Position numbers and translations under genes: made by a program
Shown: positions 39,301-54,300 of the stretch, piece after piece
Numbering within the stretch: position 1 is the stretch's first letter
How the letters are laid out: the number at the start of each line of letters is the position of its first letter
Notes under the pieces: model-generated
What the model was told of the DNA's origin: nothing
The model's input: the letters and a program-made list of their open reading frames with translations, nothing else
The model's database searches: none
From: Stichopus chloronotus
Lineage: Eukaryota > Echinodermata > Holothuroidea > Aspidochirotida > Stichopodidae
Direction: 5' to 3'
Length of the DNA stretch: 64,000 nucleotides
Assembly (NCBI GenBank): GCA_021234535.1
Contig: CM037840.1
Location: forward strand, 21,445,059 to 21,509,058

Positions 39301-42300
39301 CCTGACCAAGAGTTTCCACAGGAAAGTGACTATGGTAGCAGCTGTACCACAAAGATGTGTGTTTCCTGAAAACTGACCAGGTTTTTTTTATCAAATCCAT
39401 ATTTAGATAACAAACTACTGGAAGATCACAAAAGACAAAGGTAGGTCACGTAAAGTCTTGCAAAGTAAACTAGCTATGAAACTTAGGAATAACCTAAAGT
39501 GAAGCAAATAAACTCGCAAACAAAATCTTAGACTGGCCATCCATTTGACCAAAATGATGTTTTTGGACTACTCCATGACTTAAAAGATGAGAGTCTTTTT
39601 GCTACCCTTAACAGCATTTATCAACGCTACCCTTAACAACATTTATCACCAACGACCGATATTTACGATTCTGTCCGCTTCTTACAGGGTATGTCTCCCA
39701 TTGCAAAGTGTCTTTCAAGGAGTTTCATTGATTCAAATGCATCAACTTGAATCCCCAAAGTAAACAAAACAAGGGCAACAGTTCTTCTATAGACACTACT
39801 GTTGACAAATATTCTAAAATCTTTTGGACGAAATGCTAAGCAACTTCTCCTCTGTACACAATTCTTAACATTGAACGGTAAACCATCCAAAGCACAATGC
39901 AATCAACTGCCATAATTTCCTGCATACAATCTTAGTGACTTTTAAATGTCACAAGAGGAGGTGGAAGGAGTACCAAGACTAACATTGGTTAATTTCTTGT
40001 CAATTAATGATCTATTACATGTTTTGTTCAATAATTAGCTACAGAAAATACGGAAGGATCATCAGATCATCTTCTACTCCACCCCCAAGTAACCAACCTT
40101 AACCACTTCATGTTTCAGTAATTGTTTAGTTCTAAGAACATACTCATAACAGTTTGTTCATTTCCATTTTATTAAGGACTATTTTTCATATATCAGAGTA
40201 ACTGAGCCGCCTTGATGTACAGTCGACACCAAGAAAACAAAGATACCTTTGTTCAAAAGACAATTCCATGTCAGTGTGAAAGCTTTCCTCATGTCTTTTC
40301 TTCTATGGGTTCAGATGGATAGGACTGAACATCCTTTGACTCCTAAGAATGACATTGCCAAAACTTTCAAGTGAACTCTTTGAGTGTCTCTTCCCCAATT
40401 GTTTGAATGTAAAAGTAAATTACATAGTAATTCATCCTTAGTAAGTTTATATTGATCTTACTGAAACAGTTGATTATTAGTTTTAAATACTGCAATTATT
40501 GCTACATTGGCATACCTGTGCATAGTAAAAAACGAACAGCTGATATGGATCCTTAATCCCACTGAATACACTGATTGAAATTAACAAGTGACCACTTTTA
40601 TCCTGTCTTCCATATGTATGAATAGAATCGATTATATTTGTTTCTATCAGTGATTCTACTGTTGATCAAGTGAATAAGCACTTTTAAGAAATGGAACACA
40701 AAAACAGAAAAATAAACTTGTAGTGGTCTCTAGGAACACAAAAACACCTTGTCTATCATGAAAGAAACTCCTTTTCTAAAAAGTTTGAGGAAAAATTCAG
40801 CCACTTGCTTGATTTGTAACAAACGATCTAAACATGCTAATGGAACTGTTCACGACGGAACCGAGGTCATATATCTCTGACTGCAAGAACTCCCATGCTT
40901 CTTTGCATTGCGGCTGGTAGGAGATGTCGAAGACGTAGTGGCACTTAAAGCAGAAATCGATTGCTGACATTAGGGATGACTGAACAATCGGACATCTTTC
41001 TATGATAACAAAAGACTGCTGGGGCATTAACTTGTTGCTTCCGAGGCAAAGGACAAAAGGCTGGGGACGGTCCTTCTTGTCAATATCTGTGCAGTACTGC
41101 TCCACACTAGTCACATCCTGTAAAGTTTGAAGATAACATTAGTCATATAATCTGTACATGAGCTTCAGTTTTCCTTTAAATTTGTGCTATGATGAATCTG
41201 AGAAAGCTATGCTTGCAGTGTAACATGTTTCTTTCCTCCCAAATGTCTATTCACCACTACCATTCTGCTCGAAGTATAGTTCTGCTATCAGCAGTACTTT
41301 TCAAACTACTTGGGTAATTTACATCTTGTCTTTATGTCCAAATGTTCTTACTTGCACATAGAAACATGCAATGTCCCCAAATGCTGTTATGGCATCCTAA
41401 TTTTTGTGAACCTCTATGGTGTACCCAGGCAAATTTCCTCAACACTCCCCCCCCCCCCCATCAATCTAGGACAAAAAACAAAAACTTCATCCTTCCATAA
41501 CTGACAAGCTGGCCACACAGTTATAAACACTACAGAGAAACATTTTATTTATATTGTACTTTTTTTGTCTCATTTTGTATGTGGAATTCACATTAAGAGC
41601 TTAACTGGTTCTAATCAAAGCTTCATGACACATTCTCACTTAAGAGTCATTTTGTTATTTACAAAATGACTCTATATATTCTTATTGGTGACTCCTAGCT
41701 ATGGGAGAACTATTTGCATGTTATCAAGGCAATATTTAAGTTACAATAACCAACTCTGTTCCAACAGGTACCCATTTTTAAATCCCGTAGATCATGTACT
41801 GTTCTTCCGAGTTATACTCTTAGCTAAATCAGAGGTACAGGGCTACAACTAGGGAGGTGGGAGGTGAAGACGATAAGTAGTGGTAATAGGGGGGGGGGGG
41901 GATGCAGGAATGTTCACCTTCCTTAAATACCTGACCAACTGCCATTCTGCTTCAAGTCAAGCTACATTGAACCCATGAACAAATTTCGAGTCACAATGAA
42001 GAAGAGGGATGTAATTTTGTTCTGATGAAACTCTTTCTCTTCATACCTCCATCCCCAAAAAGTTCAAAATATTAGAACAATTAGAGAATGTGTTATTGTT
42101 ACTTCAGTTCAATACTTACTGTAGATTATTGATTGAATAATCCATTTTCCAGCGATACACACACAGAATACACACAATTTTTTTGAATATCAGTATTGAC
42201 ATTTGCAACACCCATCTCTTTGCATTCGTAATCAAATTTGATGAGTGTGCACTGCACAAATGACAAAAAGAATTTCTCACATTAAGTCAAGATGTCAATA

Positions 42301-45300
42301 CATCAAAAATGTTTGATAACTTTAATAAACTTGAGATGTTTTTGTTGTTTCATGCAAATTTAAAATTACATTTTCAGGACTCAATATATATTGGATACCC
42401 CACAAAATACAAGTTAAAGAAGAGCATTAAGTTTTTCCTTCCACTGAAACATCTCCTTGTGAGTTCAGTAACTTGAGTTCATGGTTAGTTAGATGAGGTT
42501 TTACTTCTCACTTTTTAACCAACTGGTTCAAGACGAGCAGGCCACGGCCTTTTTTCCAGTTGTGACTCACTGGCTTGTTTTCCCTACTCCATTGCTTATG
42601 CTGAGCACCAAGTACAATGGCAGTAAGTTCCACTTTTAAAGTCTTTGGTATGACTTGGCCACAGGTCAAACCCCAGACTTCCGGCTGCAAGTTGGATGCT
42701 CTAATTACCACTTCATGATAGTACTTCCAAAATCAAGTCTCTATAGCTTACTATTTACTTCAAGTAGACAAACTCTTCCTTAAAAGTAGTTTGCCATAAC
42801 GTAGGAAACAGTTCTATCAATAACACACATGAAGTCCTGCTCCCCCTTCCCCTTCGGCATAACCACACAACTCAAAATGTACACCCAAGAATCCATCAGG
42901 AATCCCCACATAGTAAAAAAACCCAACCCAAGAAAAAAGAAAAGCTTATAAACAACTTACTGGCTTCACATCTATAAAAGATCTCAATGAGTTTAAGACA
43001 GTGCATGATCCCTTTTTTGCTGATCTGCCCCTGAACAAGATTGGGATGAGGAAGAAGGCAAGATTCTTGATTTCATCTGCAAGAAATTTAAATATTTAGG
43101 CATTGACATACAGTAACAGATTATTAGAATGGGAAGATCTTTTTACTCCAGTCACAAAAACACCTGCGGGGACCACGGAGACAGGGGAGGAGGGGAGCGG
43201 AGAGGGATAAGAAAGCTGTAGCCCCCGTTTTCTTTAGTGGGAAGTTTGGACTGCCTGGGAACTGGCGCTCTCATCTTCTTGAAAAATACTGTGTGCTGAG
43301 AGGAGTCACCCTCAACTTCAGAACTGGCTCCACAGTCCCTAACATAGTAAACTGCAGTAACTTAATTTACTGTACATTGACAGGAGTTGCAAATAGATGT
43401 TTTCCTGATACTAATGAAGCAATTATTACACTTAGGTAATTCTTGTAAATTTGCACCAGGTGACTGTAGTGTTGAACATGCTGGTGAAATAAAAGCTACA
43501 ATAAAGTATTAACCTGTTGCCACAACAGTGAATTACTGCAACAGCCAGGGGTTACAATAATCCAAAGGTTGGTTTATGGGTAAGCAAAATCCAATGGAGT
43601 CCATCAGAAAAAGCCCTTGTGGTACTCCTCCTCTGGGCATTTTAAAAAGTTTCTAAAGTGGTTGCTCATCCTGGTCTCATGCCCTTGTAATTTTCCTGCA
43701 TAAACTATTCTTAGAAACTCTCCAAATCACGATAAAGTCAATGCACTAGATACATATGAAGTGCCAAATTGGCAAGGCATATGGCTACGTAATAGCATAT
43801 TAAATCACATGAATTAAAGATAGTTGGCTACAGACCCATGGTTTGAAAAAAGTGGAAACATAGCCACAAGTATGCATGAAAAGATTGTGAAGGGGTTAAG
43901 ATTCCTATTAAAGAACATAATGCCATACCTGCATTCTATTTTGGATAATTTAGGGCAAGTGTAATTTATGTAGTTGTGAGAATCACATGTTCAAACTTCT
44001 AACACTATTGAGCAGGATTCACATTCATATTAACAACCTGCATGCTTGGCCTGCAGTGCTCCCAACTTAATTCATTTCACAAAGCTACGTGTATGTTCAC
44101 AGAGCTAGTGCGATCAGAAACCACAGTCCCAATTATACCAAGGAGGACAGAAACTGAGTGGATGCATGTTTTGAAGTAGAGAGAATTGGACACATATGGG
44201 GTGGTGGGTGTGCACCTTCAGGAGTTACATTCTAAATTTTGCATCTTCTACTAGCTATGAAGCGGCAGTATTTTACAGATTTGCAAGCTGTCGTCAGCCA
44301 TTTGGAGATATTGTAGCATGAATTAGTCAGCTGACATGACCATCATCACACTTAAAAGATGCAAAAGAAATTCTGTCTGCAGCAGCACAAAATACCCTAC
44401 CTCCAAGAAGCAACTGTCAAATTATCCTGACAGAATAACACAAAACAGCAAACTCCTATGCCATAAAGTAATGCACAGCATAAAAGTGATTAAGTTGTTA
44501 ACACACTTATAATTATTCTCTTGCTGAATTCAGGCTTAAAAACTTACCATTTGTACACGTGTGTGTGTCCTTTGGGGTTTGGAGTACTTCAGACCAATTC
44601 GGATTTATTTGGTCGGCATAGGCGATAATGTTGGCGGCTAGCAATTCCCACTTTTGATACAGCAAGTTTTTTGACCCTGGATTCAAAATGTCAAAGTCCT
44701 GCTCAATCTGTATTGGAAAAAAGACATTTAAACTCATCGTTAAAGCAGCAGAATGTTTTATGCTCTATATATAGACCATGATTATTTGGTTTGAGTTCCA
44801 AATATCTCATACACATCTAATTTGCAGTCACTATAGATGTAAAACATAGTTGGCTATGTTTTCTGAACTCTTTTTAGAGAGCAACAAACTGAACATAATA
44901 AATTAAACCTGCTTACTACAACACCACTTAATTGGAATGCCCATTGAGCAAATTAATGTAATGGAATCCAAGTCTTTCACTCCCTGTACCAAAAGTGATA
45001 TCAAATAGTTAAATTTCAGTAGCAAAAACAATTAAGCAATATGAATGTGGATCTTACTCAATGATGGTAGAGGTTTGAACATGTGGTTCTCACAACTATG
45101 TAAAGTGGCAGAAATCAATTAGTAAGTTTCCTGGAACACACTTAAAGATATTCACCAATGTAATGGGTCAGTTTTTTGGATTTAAAAGAGCAATTATAAT
45201 AATTATAACTTATTGTTTTAGCTCACCATTCCTGGATCAAGCAAACGAGGGTAACATAGAAGTATCTCTCCAACACTTTTGGCATCCTCCCTAATAAGTC

Positions 45301-48300
45301 TCATTCTTTGACCAGCAGTTTTCCTCATGAAATCTGCCACTGTAGTAGATGGTTCCAGGTTGTGTTTCAACCACTCAGTCATAGTCACTAGCTCTTCTGG
45401 GGATACATCCTCCAATTCTCCTGGAAAAGCATGGTAACAAATTTCATGAAATTCATCTCAAATCGTGCATGTTAAAAACATATGGTAAACATTTAACTAC
45501 CTACTCACTAGCTGAAAAATATGCCCCACTGGCTAAGAGGTATGCCCTTGCTTACTTCTAGCTGCCTTCCCCCCTAATTAAAAGAAAAAAAAACTAAAGC
45601 GATTCCCAGACAAAGCTTTACAGCATCTTGCCAAGCTTAAATTTCTCAAGGCCATATTTACAAACTGCTGTTTGTGATCCGTCTCCCTGGCATGCATTGG
45701 GATGCACCATGTGTGTTGCGGAGATTATCACTGACCAATCAGAGTGGTGCTATTCAGGGGCATCACTAGACTCCCTGAATGGGGGGTGGTGTCCTATTTG
45801 CCGACTAATAGGTATGACATTTGCTGACTTGTGTGCCCCCTCTCCCAAGAGTCTAATGGTGCGCGGTCCAACTTCCATTTGTGGGATGGAAGGGCGAAAT
45901 ATGTAATCCCGCCCGAATGACTATCTAAGCGAAGCACCACCATCAGTTGGCGCAGAGCGTACAGAAAATTGAAAGAACAGCCTTTCCCAACAAATTGACC
46001 TAACCATATGCTATGAGGTCACAACATAGCTCAAATGAGCTGTATTTTTTTAAAGTAATTAACTTCTCATATTAACTGGACATGGGAAGAATTGTATATG
46101 CATTTTAATACAAAATTTTATGACACCTTTGAAGAAATTTGGGGACGAGCCCCCAGGCCCCAATGGGCACGACGCCACTGGCTTTGAGGGAGGATATGAC
46201 ATCGCATACCGGCTACCTATTTCATATGTTGCATCGAACTTTACAAGGATTCCATGTGCTTGAGCCAGGACCAGTTTTACCATTTGGTTCCCTGGGCACA
46301 AACTGATGTGGGGCCCCCTTTGATCATAATTCTCCATAGACTACAGTGGTGTGTTTGGTCTGTTTGGTGTGATGAAAATCTGCCGTTAATATAACACTTT
46401 TTGTCTAAAGATGAGTATGGTAAAATTATACCTTACATAAAAATACAGTTGAAACCCCAAACCATCACGTCTTTATATATAAACCTAAAATTTATCTTCT
46501 TCTACTTGACAAGCTCAAGATGATAATAACATACAGCTATAGGTAACTGAAAAGGAAATTAGTTACAGACACTATCTAGCTATGAAAAGTCAATAAAACA
46601 ATTTTCACCTTTCACAGATAAAATGCCTTGCTCATTTTCACATGGTTTGGGAGATACCACTGTCTTGGAACTATTCCATGATGAAATTCTCTTCTGTTTT
46701 TTCCTGACGTACCTTAGGTGGTCCTCAAGCCAGCCAAATGCAGGGAACTTTTTCCTCCCTTTTGTATAGAAGGCTCCCTAAATATATTAACAAGAAAAAC
46801 ACATGTGGTCAGGCAGATATAGACAAGGGCAAAAGCCCTACTGTCCCAAACTCATGACATCACTTCCTGCTAAAAACACCACAAATTAAGATGAAACCTG
46901 CTGCACCTTCCAAACTCAGAGAAACTATACTCAAGGCTGCTATAAGTTATTGTGCTTGCCACACTGAAAGCTAAACACAATGAATTAGGATAATTTGAAA
47001 TAACCATTGAGACAAGACTGTACACATGATCATCATAAAGTCTAAGCTTCTTGAGCAATTAATGTTGCTGTCTATATATGGGCTTGAAAATAAACTGGCT
47101 CTCTGGTGCTTTTGCTCCAGAGACCGTCACAACTGTGCAAGAAAAACAGAAAAAGTGTGTGTAGCGAGTAGCTACGAGTAGCTACTTGCAGTTTCGAGCT
47201 CCGCCTAAACAAGAACAGAAGTGCCAGGGCTTTATTGCTCTCGCTTGAGTGTAGAGTACCCGCTAAGGGTGCATTTGTGAGTACACAACTACACACACAT
47301 GTACATATACACACAAGTTTAAACTTCTCATGTCTGTGAATTTGCAGCATTTCAGTCTCCAAATTAAACACTGGTACATTACACATAAAGGGATCAGATT
47401 TGACATAAAATTAACCCGCTTTGGTTTTATTAAGGTTGAGTCAATCTACTGTAAAAAGTTTAGAACACTCACATGCCCTGTTCCTTTGGGGTCCCTCAAA
47501 CATGGAAAAGCAACAACTATAGCATTTGCCATAGCATCCTTCACAACTGAGTCTGGCCTGTCGAGTGAATAAAAAATGAGAAGAAACTATATTGAACTCT
47601 AGAATTTATGTAGGCCTACATTTTGGGCTTAGTCGTACCATATACCCAGTTTGAAGCAATTTCGACCTACTGTATGGATGCATACGTGCGATTAATTGCA
47701 ACTTGAAAATTTTAAAAGATTTTTACGAACAAATCTTTCAAAGGTTTCAAGTTGCAATAACTTGGAGCCAATTACGAACATCCAATACAGTAGGATTCAT
47801 ATAAGTCACTGCACGGGCCATGCGGCCTTGCTAGTGACCAGATATGTTGGGTTGCCACCACTATCTTTCCAGTTATTACAAATACTGCAAACATTTTTAT
47901 TAAAATAAGTAAAGGAAATGCAGTCATCCCAACCTAGTATATTTTGAAACATCGGCTGAATCTACTACAAATTTTCTTATTTCTTGTTTTTATGTCTTGT
48001 ACAGCTATTAGTAAAAGTAATTTTCTGGTGCTTAATAAATGTAAACCAAGGAATTATTTTATACAATTTATATATTGTCAAAAGATCAAAGGATACCATG
48101 TAGGGTGTACTAATTCAAATTGGGCTGCTGCATATGCCTGCACTGCCTTTTAAACACAGACACTTCCCTATCAACATGCAGCAACACATGTGTATGAGTA
48201 CGGGAGAGTGGGGCACAGTGGATCACATCAAATATCTTGAAAGTCCTATAGAAGGAAATAATCACAAGGCCATTTATTTTATATTTACCCTAGTACCTAC

Positions 48301-51300
48301 AGTATCCACCAAATAAAAAATATTTAAAGTTTATTTTGACAGAATGATCAACATAAATTCAACTTAAATTTCCCTTCTCACAACTGCTCATCAGAACAAT
48401 AGCCTACATGCAAAAATCCACATTCAGTGTATGAAGTACTAGGTAGGGAACCTACAGAACACAACTTAGATTTGTATAATCATCAGAAATTAAATATTTC
48501 AACAACTTCGTGGAAAGGGTATGTGCAGGGCACAGTGAATCTGGGATATGGAATATTTCAACAGTATTCTGGGAGGGGTTATGCACAAGTAAATTCTATG
48601 TTATTTGGTAGTAAAACCAAGTATGTTGTCAACTTACTACAGAAGCAGACCTGTACGGATGGCTCTTTTCTACAATGAAATAATTGAATGTTCATTATTG
48701 ATCCACCGACTGTGACCCGATGATCCACTGTGCCCCACTCTTCCCTCAGTCTTATGTTGAAGTGAAATGAAACATCTAGGGCATCAGTTTCATTCAATAA
48801 GTAGTGTTAGCTAGTCTGTTAGTACTCTTGTAAATTTTAGTCACATCAAATTATGTGATTGAGGTTGCGATCCACTGTACACTGCATATTTTTTGTGGAG
48901 CACAGTGGATCGCTTTTTTTAATTAGCCAGTAACTCCAAAACTGAAGAATACTTTTTATACAAAGAAAAGTTTTATTAGACTTTGGTACACACCACATCT
49001 ATCAAACATAAATTTAGAACAATATGTGTCCATTAAAGGGGTATGCATGATTTCCCATATCAAATTTCCATGCATACAGGCTTAAAGACAGTTATTCGTC
49101 ACCCCAGATAGCTCCAATTTTCCCAACCTACTCCTAGCCCCTCCCACATCTTTCTAACACTCATCCATGTAGAGACACAGTCCTACTTTATTGCTTCTGG
49201 GCATATCCTGATGAGCATACAAGGCCCTAATGTGTAATCAGAACACCTTCTGCAGTGCATGCTGTGTAATATGAGTTACTCTGTAGTTCTTGAATTTGAT
49301 GTGAATCAAAGAATCAAAGAGCTGTACCAACTGAGACTTTCGGTACCCCAGGGTAAAAGTGTAGTTTGGGGTGACGAGTGACTGTCTTTAAGCACAAGAC
49401 ATAATCACACAAAGGTTCCCATGCAAGAACAACAAAACTTACTTCATTCCATGTTTCTCTGTCAAGTAAGCGACACAAAGTGCAACCAAAATTCTCCTGT
49501 CAGATGGTGTACAGAATTTAGTCTTTTGGATGTTATTTATCACCTTCTGTCCCTTCTCATGTTGAGATAATATTTCCAGTACGTTCTGCAGGCAAAATAA
49601 ACATGAATCAGCCTTTTGTATTTGTGACCGTGGAATATCTGGAATGCACTTTACCTTGGAACTGCACAATGAAGGAACATATCACTGAAAAAAAACCTGA
49701 AGCCTGTATAACATGCATCCAGCGATGCATTCATCATTCATCTCCTCTGAATGATATTCTCTATTCCTGCTGTTACGTTTAGGGTACCCTCTCGCTGCAC
49801 GTTCAGCCAGTGGCGGCACCAGGATTTTAAAAGTGGGGGGGGGGGGAAATGGAGGCAAAAGAAAATGTTGGAGGGGGCAATTTCGGGCTGACGCGAGACC
49901 TACCGGGTGGGGTCCAGGGGCCCGCCTTAGGGTCCCTGGAGGTTTTAGCAAATATCTTGGTAAAAAATTAAGTCTAAGGATAGGTGTATGTTGATCCGTA
50001 ATGCATCATCCAAAGTAAAGATTCCAAATGATTTTAATGCAAGCTTGGCTTATTTGGCTACCACTCTTCTTAGCTTACAACATGAAAAGTTGGAAAGCGA
50101 CAATATGTTTAAAAGCTACTTATTTGCAAGCTCTTGACACTTTTTACACTTTTCTTAAAACAGAAAGGTGAATGCAGTATGTACAGTATATTAACAAGGA
50201 ATAGATATATACATATGTATCTGATACACTTTACGTTTAAATATCGAGCATACCAGGTAGTACATAATGTGTTCACAACTACAGCAAGAATAAATAAATT
50301 AGTTTGAAAAGTTTGGGAATGATTCAAACAGGGAGGAAAATTATTTTGCCTTGAAAACTCCTGAAAGGACACTATACTTCAGGAGCTGAGTGGGAGGGTA
50401 ACTGGGGGGGGGGCAAAGGCTCTGACTGGCAGGAAATGCCCCCCATGCCCCCACCCCACTTGGTGTCGCCCCTGCGTTCAGCAGAAAATGGGTCCTAAAA
50501 GGCACAAATAAAGTCTCTAACATATTCTCTTGAGTTTTAATGCCACGTCATATTAACTAATAAAACAGTAGGTTCAACTCACAAAGGAAAATGCGTTCTG
50601 ACGTTTTAGAGGTACTGGTGGTGGATTTGGTGGCAAAAGCTTTGGCTGTTGATGGCTGGTACTGGCACCCTCGTTGTCTAAAACCACTGTTTCAAAGCTT
50701 GTTTCGCTAGATTTGTCAGTGTGACCTGTAGTGTCTTTCTCATCCTCTGACAGAAATTCTCCACAGCAGGAATCACTTGCAGTTGTCTCTGAAAGACTTT
50801 CAAAGAGGACTGGTGAACTTGCCCTGGGAGGTTGAATTTCATTCTTAAACTAGAAGACAACATTTTTTAACACAATGAAAAGATGCATACACTGTAGGAG
50901 GAGCACAAAGTAACTTTTCTCATGACCTGTGATCACTGCAGCAGAATTGCACAAACTACAACAGAAAATACATCAACCTAGCTAACTGATCCATTCCAAT
51001 ATGCACAGGAATATCAAGCAACAGATACCCTGAAGACATATGCAGGAGAGAACCATGTAAGTAACCATACTGAATTGTTCCTGTTAAAAATTTTGATTTT
51101 CTATTGAGAATTTGTCTAAGTAAATGGGGTTAAGAAATTTCCAATCCCTGTACTGCTAGAGGTCTATTATTATCACTTCAAGGAGCTTCTATTCCACTAA
51201 GGTTGCAAAAAATTACATGGTACATTAGGCAGGATTGTACACAAACTTCCTTCTGCATGATGTAGCTAGGGTTCCTTAAGCTGGATTATATGTCTATGCA

Positions 51301-54300
51301 TGGGCTACTATTGTCTGCCTTTCATCAAATAAATTGGGCAAGGAAGGAAGTCATGTAACTTTTTTTCACCAGACCAAACCATAATGCCAAAAATAAATTA
51401 ATTTGATGCCTGGAGAACTTTTGTTACAATTAAAGCGAATTATATGCTTGTAGTAATACGTTTCACTTGCCCAAACTACAGTAATTCCTAAAGACTGCGG
51501 TATCGACATGAAATGTAAAACATGTTCTCTTTTGCATCATGTGACTGGGCTGCATGTAAGGGTCTGAACTCCAAAAGATTGCCTGGACTATAAACGTGGA
51601 ACTGTGCTGACGTTCTTGGCCTCACAGCATATGCCTGGTAGTGTCTTTCATAAAACATTGTTTGCCAGTCCCTTCCAACAAAGTAAATGTTATTCATATG
51701 CACAATCATTGAAATGATCTGAGAAAACAATGGATCATCATCATCATCATTATCATCATCAGTGTCTGATGACATCATAATCATAGATCCTAGACGGAAT
51801 TCACATCCAAAAACTTCCACTCGGCTTGCAATTGAGACAAACTCATCTATGGGAATATCTAATTCCTGAGAAACAGTTCTCGCTGCTTCCAGAGAGGAAA
51901 GTTCTACCACACTCTGGTCAAATAAATCAAACTGGTGTTCACTCAAAGGCTTTTGCAATAAATATTTGTAGCTTTGGTTGGTTTGATGTTTGTGAGCTAG
52001 AGTTTTTGCAATGTTTTGATAGTTATTGCATAATCTTGCATAGTTTTTTAGGGGCTTATGTTTTCCTTCGAACCTCATACATGAGTATTGATTAAGAGGT
52101 CCTAAGACCTGTATTATTCTGTGATAGTGAATCATGAAGTACTGCTTTGGGGTCAAGTGCTGATCCCTAAACTTCATAAGATATAGTCTATGGTGTTCTT
52201 TAACTAATGTTTGAAGATAAATTGAACCCTCAATAGTGATTGAAGGAGCACCTACAATTTTGATAATTTCAAACAGGGTTAGCAAAACCTCCCAGTAATC
52301 AGAACCCAATGGTACCTTGTCACCAATTATTAATGGCAAAAAACGAACTAAGCAGGCCATTTGTGCTGCTTTCCGGCCACTTGGTCCACCAGGATTTTGA
52401 ATGGAAGATGCAGAAAAAGTGCTAGGCCGATTGTCTTTATCCTTGAAACCATAGCTGAAGCACAGTATTTTATTTAACTCCTCCAGTGTAAAGCAGCCAT
52501 GATCTATCAAAGCACCAATTACTAGTTTAACTTCTTTAGGAGCAACGCCCTCCAAAAAATCATGCATTATATCAGCTGCAAAATTGTCACCTACATGATA
52601 ATAGCTCAACTGGTTGAGTACACTTGACCGCCATACACCAGTTTCAGATGGGGTTGCTGTTGTAATATCCTCCTGAATGTTTTCTCTGTTTCTGAGGAGA
52701 CCAGAGTCTTCTTCTATGGCAGTATGACTCACAGTTTTAAACATTTTGCAAAATCGACAAAAATAGTTTGCTGTGAAACTGCCAGCAAAACCTAATAGAG
52801 GGTTGAGGGCAAGGTTGTCTCCAATAACCTGAAACAATTTGGGATAGACCAAGCCTTTATAATCATTGCAATCAAGGTAAATCCCATTAGAGTACATGTT
52901 TTCCAAGTCCTCGATGATGCACTTGAAAAATGTATCAAGGACATATTTTGAAACATATTTAGAATTTCCTAAAGCAACAAGATGTATATGTTCCAGTTGT
53001 GCCTGATATTCTTGTGGAAGGCTAAGAACACTACAATATACAGTAAACTGCTTATGCACACCCTTCCTAGAACCAAGTGGATTGGCAGTTTCAAAATCAT
53101 CTGTGTAGATTAGCAATGGAATAAGTGGATTTTTGGAATTATCATTCCATGATTCTTTGTAAAACAAGCCATCCTTAAAGGAGCATATGCTGTTGTCATC
53201 TCTAGAGCCAGGAAAATTCTGAATAGCTGTCATGATTCCTGGTTGCTCTAAATGCTTTTTGAGAATTTGCTGCAATGGGATATATTGAAATGTATCCTTC
53301 TGCTGGATTTGGATAGCATTTCCAGTGCTTTTATCCACTGCTGGGGTCAATGTATGTCCAAGGAGTTTTTCCTCTGGAAGTATTAATGCTCCCTTTTGTT
53401 TAAAATAATCATTTCTTTTGTATTCACTTAGCAAGTCAATAAAGGGATTTGAAAGATCATGAATATCTGACAACAACTGTCCTCGTAAATCAACTAAAAC
53501 TGGAACTTCTTCCATAAAATGACGAGGAGTTTGCTCTGCAATAATATCCAATTTTCTTTTGATATAACTCATTACATGGGACATTATTTCTCCGACATCA
53601 GTTATAACTTGGTCAATGACTGAAGTTGGAAGAGCAGAATAGGCCTTCAGTTTTGCCACAAAAACTGCTGCCATATCTTTAAGGTCACCAATTGTTTCAT
53701 GGAAGTGTTCCTCCTCTTCTTCACCCATTTCCATTTCTTCGTGATCAGGTAAGACAGCCTCCTGATCAGCATTATATTCAGCATTGCCATTCTCCAAGTT
53801 TAAGTTTTGCCTTGCTTGGAATAAATTTCTATGGTAACTGAGAATGTGTCGTTTGTAACTGGACAAACGCAGAAATTCACTACAGCATCCGTTCTGAGAA
53901 CAAATAATGTTTGTGTGTGAACGTTCATGTATTAAATGTGAATGTTTCAGGTGAAAAAAGAATAACTTTAGATCACCTTCAACAACTTTCAAACATTTAA
54001 AACATTTAAATCCCATTTTCTTTAGCAAAATATCCCATTAATAATGTGATTACGTACTTCACAATTATATTCCTTCAAGAACTTCAGTCTTTGTCCAACT
54101 TTGGGCAAAAGTTCCTTTATGGTGTCTTCAGTCAACAGCATAAAAGCTTCTGAATCAATTTCATTTTCTGAAAGAAAAAAAATGTTTTAAATATACTTTT
54201 AAAATCAGACATGAAGTAACTCACAAACAGACTAGAGAAAGGACACTGGAAAAATAAGGTAAGGACTTTTTTAGTAATAAGGCATCAGGAATGCAATGTT

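Noticed and set aside
46059..46337. 92-codon minus-strand open frame
   Set aside because: It overlaps the probable hAT-like insertion and its flank, and has no domain.
51826..52095. 89-codon plus-strand open frame
   Set aside because: It is the antisense shadow of the transposase coding sequence.
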